This document shows positions 57,880-64,000 of a DNA stretch of 64,000 nt, piece by piece. A program made the translations under genes and the position numbers. Each line of letters opens with the position of its first letter. Within the stretch, counting starts at the first letter, position 1. Location: assembly GCF_047663525.1 (NCBI RefSeq), contig NC_092592.1, positions 22,643,501 to 22,707,500 of the forward strand. The letters are read 5' to 3'. The notes under the pieces are model-generated. The model made no database searches, had not been told where the DNA came from, and saw only the letters and a list, made by a program, of their open reading frames with translations. The DNA comes from Anas platyrhynchos (Eukaryota; Chordata; Aves; Anseriformes; Anatidae).

Positions 57880-58360
57880 CTTGCACAGAGCAGAGCTGTG
57901 GGTGAATTATGAAAGTAATTCCCTGGCAAGTGTAATTATTTCTCTTCTCATACACTGCACTTTGAATCACAGGGTCTGGGGAAATTTCAGTGGAATGAAA
58001 CAGATACATTTTTGGCCTCAGCCACCAGAATGGTAGAACACTTCCGCTAAAAACCGGAGATTCTTGTTTACACCCATTAATAACATCTTCTACATTAATG
58101 AATTGCATTCATGCTGTCATCCATTAAGAAGGTACTTTGAGGTCTCTCTCTGCACAGAACACTAGCTTCTCCTGATGACTCTATTGTTATATAGCCCATA
58201 AATAAAACAAGTATTTTCCCTTCATATTTGAGGTCTGCAATTAAATCTACTAAATGGACTGCAGATGCATGGTTTACAGTAAGTGATTCATCTTGGAAGA
58301 TCATGGAAATGTCAAAGTCACCACAATGAAGTAGCATAGTTGTCAAATTAGGACAATTTC
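57880..58360. promoter_or_regulatory. Candidate intronic regulatory element
   Basis: Clustered TAAT-type sites (GTGTAATTATTTC near 57929, CCATTAATAACATC near 58075, ACATTAATGAATTGCATTC near 58092) lie in low-repeat AT-rich sequence. It could be a DRGX enhancer. Only motif content supports it. Confidence 0.25.
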
Positions 58361-61300
58361 AAACAGTAATGAACAACAGAAATTTCTTCTGTGTAAGCCA
58401 AACTTCTTCCTGACTATGGCTAGTGGTGAAGAAATAAAACCTTGAAGTAAGAAGCCAGGTATCCCACCAAAATTACGATCTTGTGCTAATTTTTCAAGTG
58501 AGAAATTGCATTTCCTGAAAAAAATTATATATAGTGAGGTAATATGGTAGTTAAGTGACTCTTGCAACTGAGAGCAGCCTCTGATGAGGCTTCAGAAAGG
58601 AAGAGGACACCTAAGGGAAGAAAGAGGTCTGTTGTATTATCGAATAGAGAATCTTGAACAGCAACAGATAAAAACTGCCCAACGGTGATATACCCTTCTC
58701 TGAAACAGTCTACGCCCTGAGTTACTGTTCTGATCTCTATTGTATTGATGGCCTGCTTTCTTTACAGAACATCTTATGGTGGTAATACCAGCTGTTTGAA
58801 GAAAAAAAAAATCTCAATTTTAGAGATAGCAGGGTCCATGGGACATATTACATAGGGAGAACAGTTTTACGCTCAGTCACCAGAGCAGACCCAGTCTCAT
58901 GCTCCAGCAGTTACCTACAATTGATGCCCATGGGACTCAGATAAGCACTGCCTGCTGAAGGGTTGCAGAGCCACACCAAAGCACAGGCTGTCCAAAAGCA
59001 AACTTGTTGCCCTGTGCTAGGCTGTCCTGAGATTTCTTGTCTTTACTAGACTGACTTCATTTGGGAAACTGTGCTTATCATATCCTTAGATTATGAATTA
59101 GATCCAGATAGCATGTGCCCTAGACACTTTATGCAGCCTTGGAAATCTGGGGCTGAAGCCAAGCAATCGAAGTCAGAGAAAGAGAAAGAGAGGTATTAGT
59201 TTCTTTACTGAAGACAGAGAATTCTCAGGTGGCAGAATGAAAATTGTTCCTGAGAGCATAAAATAATTGTTAATTAGTTACATCACTATCATCACTTGTT
59301 ATGCACTGTATTGATTTTAATTGTCTCCTTCTAAAGCATCAGTCAAATATTACTCACTGACACCAACAAAATGTTGGCTCACAAGCCCAACAAAGCACAT
59401 CTTGTCTCCTCAAAAGAAAACAACCTAAACTTCCCAGTGGTATATGATGTGCTGAGAGTGCCTTTTGTTTGCAGACAGCCTTTACAGTCTTACTGGAGAA
59501 TGCAGTTCCCTTTACTGGCCAGGATTGTTCTCCCAATGGAGAGAATATGTATCTATTTACAGGATTCACATAGAGGACCTCTTTGTCAGCATTTCATTTG
59601 AAATTTGCATAGAAGAAAGCAGGGTCATGCATTCACTGATAGTGAAATGGTGCTTGGATTTCGGAGGAATTATTTGGCTTTCAAAAGCACAAAGAATTCC
59701 TGGTAGTTTCAAACCGTGGTCAGCACAAGAGAGATGCCAGGAAGAGCTCTTGGTCACTTAACTCCTCGATAAAATGTGAAAAATCTTGGAAAAATCTTAC
59801 CACTTGTTGAATTTTAAGCAATCCAAAAACCCAACAGCTTGGAATGTTATATCCTGTGTTGAGTTTGATAGGATTTTGTGTTGTTTAAAGTCCTACACTC
59901 TCAGATTCACTGTGGCAGAGCTCTGTCAGCATTTCAGTTGCAAAATGAGAACAGATTCTCAAGGGAGATGCTTAGGAGACTTCATTAAGATACATAAGGA
60001 CACCAAGTAATGTCTGCCTAAATGTAGAGTTAGTTTTTCTTCGATAGACCTGAAGTTGTACATATCTGCCCCTACCTTAAAGGGGGGAATGAGAAGGAAG
60101 AATCTAACTGATCTGAGTGAGACAAAGAAGGCCATATAAAGGCTCTGTGAACACTGAGTCTCTCCCTGACCTTTCTTTCCTTCTTTCCCACAACCATTAT
60201 CTATTCCTTCAGACCTATGTGCGAGCTTGGCTGTGCTCTCAAATGCATATTTTAGATGGACCATCATTCACTTGGTGTTTCCATACGAAAGAAAATGGTA
60301 TGTGAATCATGCCTGTCCCCCTTTTGGTCTGCGCAGCACTTTAGAAATAGTCCTGTTTGTCACTGTCAACTAAGGAGATGGAAGCACAGGTCTGCTGTGT
60401 ACAGCCCCTGTCCCAGCCCAGGTGAATTGATCTTGGAGAAACAGGGAAAGGGGAACTTAGAGAGATAAACCAAGGAAAGAGGAGACCGTATTCCACACAT
60501 AAATACCACAAGAAAGATACCACAGTTATTCCCTGCTTGTATATATCAAACTTGCCACCTTACAGAACAACAGCAAAATTCTTCCCTCTTAACACTAAAG
60601 CCAAACTTTGACATTACTGAGACGTAGCTGCAGAAGAAAAGAGCAGCTCAATCCACCAGTTCTGTGCAAGCGTAACAACATGCCGACAGGCATATGCATC
60701 TCCACAAAGCTCATGGTAGGTGGATACGCAGATATGCAACTCTGTAACTGGTTTTCTTAAAATCACAATACACACCAATATCCCCATTTCCTTGCACATA
60801 TCCAGAGATTTCTAGTTTCACACAGGAAATGTAAACCAGGCATCTCAGCAAGAAACTGCAGGTGTTGCTGAGAACATTCATCAAGAGAATATACATGCAC
60901 CTGATAACTGTCCATCTCTAGTCAAATTATAAAAAATCTGTATTTTCATCTGGGACCAGTTTTTCAGGGAGACTGTCCCTTAGTCTGGGCAACTATCTAA
61001 TGATCATCTCTGCTTGAGAATCAGGAATAGGATTTTTCCTCACCTTAGCCATAAAACTGCTATCATGCAGAAAGAAGCAAATTATTAATTTCTCAATTTA
61101 GTGGCAAAGCAGTACAATCTCAAAAAAAATAAAATCTGGAAGTCTTCCAAATAAATAAAACTTAAAAAATACTCATGACAAATTTTTAATTTGTTCATTT
61201 TCACTTCATTTCGCTAAGCTTCAAATTATTGGCATTAATTTTCTTAAAGTTTAGCTAAATTAAAACATGAAACATGTGACAACAAAATATTGACACATTT

Positions 61301-62708
61301 AAATTCAAAAAAGCTTAACTGTAAATTGTAAGGTAAAAAGCATCCCTTACTTCCACCTGAAATTATTCATCAAACACAGTCCTACTTCCACACCTTTCAA
61401 GCTTCCCAGGACTATATTTTTAGTGACTAACTTGTTCGCCCCCAGAATTCCATCTGTATCTATTCCCGAGATGCTGTTCCTGTCCAGTGGGAGAAACTGA
61501 AAGTCTCTGCCCCAGGAGCTCACAGTCACAGGGCAGAGATCAAGAGGTTTTGTGCAGTCCAACAGCCCCTGCAGGCTTACAGGGTTTAGGTGGACAGTCA
61601 TCCTTTAAGCTCTAGGTCTCAGGTCCTTTCTTGGTTCAATATCACAGGTCCTACACCTACCTAACTTGCACTTGCTTTATGCTGTGTCTTCCACTTTTTT
61701 GGAAAGACGTGAAGAAAGGGAAAACGGGGACCAGGATACTGGACTTAATGCAAAACTCAGCAGTTCCAAGCATTTGCTTCAGAAATATTCCTTGACTTTA
61801 CTGATTTAATTGAAAATACTCACAAGGAGCATGTGGTATGCCAGGGAACATAGAGAGAGATTTTAGAAGACTTTAATTTTCAGAGCGGGAGGTCCTAAAT
61901 GAGGAAATTTTCCTCACAAAATATTGCACTGCACTGGGGCATAGAGCAAAGATATGTGCCACTTTGTGCTTGGCAGAGCTATGAGACCTTACATCCTATA
62001 AATCTATAAATTGAATTCATCCTGCCTACACCCTTAGTCTAAGAAATTGTTAGACTAGGAACAGCTAATGGATCAGCTGGTAATTTATTTTTAAAAGATG
62101 CATACTGCTGCTTTTTGGCAACCTGAAAGGATATGGACACTGGATGCGAGTTTCCTGATGCCTGGGTCCAAGGTAATGTGGAATTGCTTTGTATGCTCCC
62201 CTGTCCCCTCACACATTCTGTGTTTGAGATTTCAGAGGGGACCGACTGGTCAAGAAGAGAAAGGTCTAGCGTTGTGCAGAACCATACTGCAAAGGAAACT
62301 GCATGCGAAGAGCGGATGAGGCATCAGTAACGGTGCCAGGTAATATATAATGCAAAAGGATGTGTATAACTAATTTATTAGAATAAATTTGACTCTTAAA
62401 AAAAGCATATGCAAAGAAAACTCTAAAGGACAAAACCCCACCTGCCTTGCAAATTGAGACAAAACCTGACCTCACTAAAGGTAACTGACTAAAATGACAG
62501 AACTTCACCACAAACCACACTACTATCTACCAGAGGAGACTCGCTCCTGTACCTGCAGCATCAGTCAGTGCAATTACTGCACATCACAACAGAAAGAAGG
62601 ATCCAACATTTCCCAAAGGCTTCTCCGCTGGCTTAAGCGAGAGAATACCACTCAGCATGAACAAGCTGCTCTTTGAGCTTATGTCTGAAGTTAAACAAAG
62701 TGACTTAC

Positions 62709-62821
62709 CTTTTAGAGAGGCGACGTGGGATAAAGCTTGTGCGTAGGTGGCCGTGTTGAGAAGAGTCCCTGGCAGGCAGGAGGGGAAGAAAGGTCCTGTG
62801 GGACCGACTGCTCGACTCAGG
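62709..62821 (-). CDS. DRGX: DRGX penultimate coding exon
   Basis: This 113-base exon is flanked by a CTTCCCCATCAG acceptor and a GTAAGTC donor. It encodes SLSRAVGPTGPFFPSCLPG, then TLLNTATYAQALSHVASLKG, with the first serine and last glycine split across junctions. The sequence corresponds to the region between the homeodomain and the OAR motif in mammalian DRGX and is nearly identical to my memory of the human protein. The phases (2 in, 1 out) fit both neighbouring exons. The intron upstream is only 204 bases; the one downstream is about 10 kb. Confidence 0.95.
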
Positions 62822-63025
62822 CTGATGGGGAAGAGAAAACAACTTTCAAAACCAGAACTAGCTGACCCCAAAGGCAGCGCATGTGCATATACACAAACAT
62901 GCTCAGGGCTGTGCCTGAAAATGATACCGTTTAGGTCAAGGCTTAGCATCAGTCAAGTCTGTATATATGTACATACATACGATGCATGCTTGCCCCAAAG
63001 AGTTGATGACATGCGTTACTCTTAC
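62822..63025 (-). other. Short DRGX intron
   Basis: This 204-base intron has GT at 63025-63024 and AG at 62823-62822 on the - strand. It contains a short TATATGTACATACATA-like stretch near 62960-62980 and nothing else notable. Confidence 0.85.
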
Positions 63026-63198
63026 CTCTGCTGGATCTCCAGACTCTCTTTTTTATTCCTGGTTTGATCTGCTGGAGAAGGGGAATTTAAATTCCTGACA
63101 GGAGGTGCCACCTCAGCCATTGATTCCTTAGAGCCCTCTTGGTCGGAAGCCCCCCTCTCTGTTTTCCTCCATTTAGCTCTTCGATTTTGGAACCACAC
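63026..63198 (-). CDS. DRGX: DRGX exon with homeodomain helix 3
   Basis: This 173-base exon follows a CTCCTGCTCCAG acceptor and opens in phase 0 with VWFQNRRAKWRKTERGASDQ, the C-terminal half of the homeodomain recognition helix. W48, F49, Q50, N51 and R53 are all present; glutamine at position 50 marks the Q50 paired-like class. N51 and R53 contact DNA. The rest (GSKESMAEVAPPVRNLNSPS, then ADQTRNKKESLEIQQ) matches the DRGX linker. DRGX is a transcription factor needed for nociceptive sensory neurons and their dorsal horn targets. The three exons here give about 182 of an expected 263 or so residues. The N-terminus and most of the homeodomain lie beyond the right edge. Confidence 0.96.
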
Positions 63199-64000
63199 CT
63201 GGAGCAGGAGAGCAATCCAGGCTGAATACCACATTTAGCCATATGCAAAACAAGTCAACTGCAGCTGAACTGTTACTCTAGTGAGATCAGTCATTTTGAA
63301 GTTTGGCTAGAATTTCCTTTGATTTTGTATCTGAGCCTTGATATTACATTTCTATCCAGAATATTTCTGTGTCTGGAAAACAAGGCAGGAGTGTCTAAAA
63401 ACAGTCAAAAGGCATATTTGAAAACAAAAGCAAAACAAACAAACAAAAAAAAACACTGATGTTACCGTGTCAGTTAGCAAAATATTTAAACGTGTGCTTG
63501 CCTTTACACACATTTCGTTCTCACTGAATTCTATGTTTTAACGTGTAAAATCCTTCTGTCTAGGGAAGGACTTAAATATCTACCTAAGCACCCTGGCAAA
63601 ACTGTATGGAAGTCTTTAGGTGAGCTCTTGCTAGAATCAGGGAGGTCAGAAATTAGAAGTACATACTAGGGCATCTCAGCCATCCCATTCCATGGAGAGG
63701 CTTGATACTTGCTGTTATTCCTCTGATGTATTTGTCCACTCTGCATTTAGGTGACTCAAAAAGAGGTAGATACTCTTTTAGGAAGATCATCCTGCAGTTT
63801 AATACACACCACTTTCCAAACCTTATTTTTCCCTGTTATGCAACAGAAATATTCATGCTCTTGATTTTGTTGCCTGACTTTTAGCCAAAACACTTTTTTC
63901 ATTTACCTTGGGGCTGATGCTCTGAAAGCACCTTATTTGAGGTGAAAAAAGCCAAGCCTCCCTTGAGGTCAAGAAATCCACATTTTAATACATGACTTCA
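63199..64000 (-). other. DRGX upstream intron, partial
   Basis: I looked here for the exon coding the first two helices of the homeodomain (a TFTLQQLEALE-type sequence) and did not find it. The interval is therefore intron that continues past the window edge. It contains an A-rich AAAC/AAAAC tract at about 63425-63453. Confidence 0.8.

Larger units (their letters stand above)
52689..62708 (-). other. DRGX last intron (about 10 kb)
   Basis: The intron is bounded by GTAAGT (donor at 62708-62707) and AG (acceptor at 52690-52689) on the - strand. No exon of another gene is recognised inside it. It holds a T-run/A-run at 54283-54308. AT-rich stretches with many TAAT cores occur at 55720-56130, 57880-58360 and 59250-59350, and a very AT-rich stretch at 61080-61330. 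These could contain enhancers. Confidence 0.85.

Noticed and set aside
63199-64000. The DRGX exon with homeodomain helices 1 and 2
   Set aside because: Searched for on the - strand; no TFTLQQLEALE-like or TEARVQ-like coding sequence is present before the window ends.
1-64000. CRISPR arrays, operons, phage or other prokaryotic systems, tRNA or rRNA genes
   Set aside because: No spaced direct-repeat array, no dense same-strand gene cluster and no recognisable cloverleaf or rRNA motif. The sequence is vertebrate nuclear DNA.

Overview
This window looks like bird nuclear DNA. The evidence is vertebrate intron-split genes, very low repeat content, and two 5'-truncated CR1 retrotransposon copies ending in the typical (ATTCTGTG)n tail. 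No bacterial, plasmid or phage organisation is present. Most of the sequence is non-coding. Two protein genes can be supported, arranged tail to tail, and this matches my memory of the human 10q11.23 order (C10orf71 then DRGX).

Layout. (1) Positions 1-31901 are non-coding upstream DNA. They hold one CR1 copy (about 2306-2923), simple repeats, two short tandem duplications and several stretches that look like regulatory elements, the best being a MEF2/M-CAT/TATA-like cluster at 14221-14420. (2) Positions 31902 to about 37235, + strand, hold a large exon of CEFIP (C10orf71, cardiac-enriched FHL2-interacting protein). It has a short 5'UTR with an overlapping upstream ORF, a single 1544-codon open frame, and a 3'UTR. 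(3) Positions 37236-52425 are non-coding. They contain a second, more decayed CR1 copy (about 39530-39818), AC, GT and AT-rich low-complexity tracts, and an AT-rich block at 49480-49880 that looks like a conserved neural enhancer. (4) Positions 52426-63198, - strand, hold the last three coding exons of DRGX, a paired-like homeobox gene. They run from the recognition helix of the homeodomain to the stop codon and include the C-terminal OAR motif. The 5' exons lie beyond position 64000. The last intron is about 10 kb and has several AT-rich homeodomain-motif clusters.

The two genes act in different tissues: CEFIP at the Z-disc and in calcineurin signalling in striated muscle, DRGX in dorsal root ganglion and dorsal horn neurons. 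The intergenic DNA may therefore carry both muscle and neural control elements. I found no CRISPR array, operon, tRNA, rRNA or novel multi-gene system. The observations most worth checking are the possible CEFIP muscle promoter, the overlapping uORF, and the enhancer-like block downstream of DRGX. All gene identities rest on recognised protein sequence, not on database searches.
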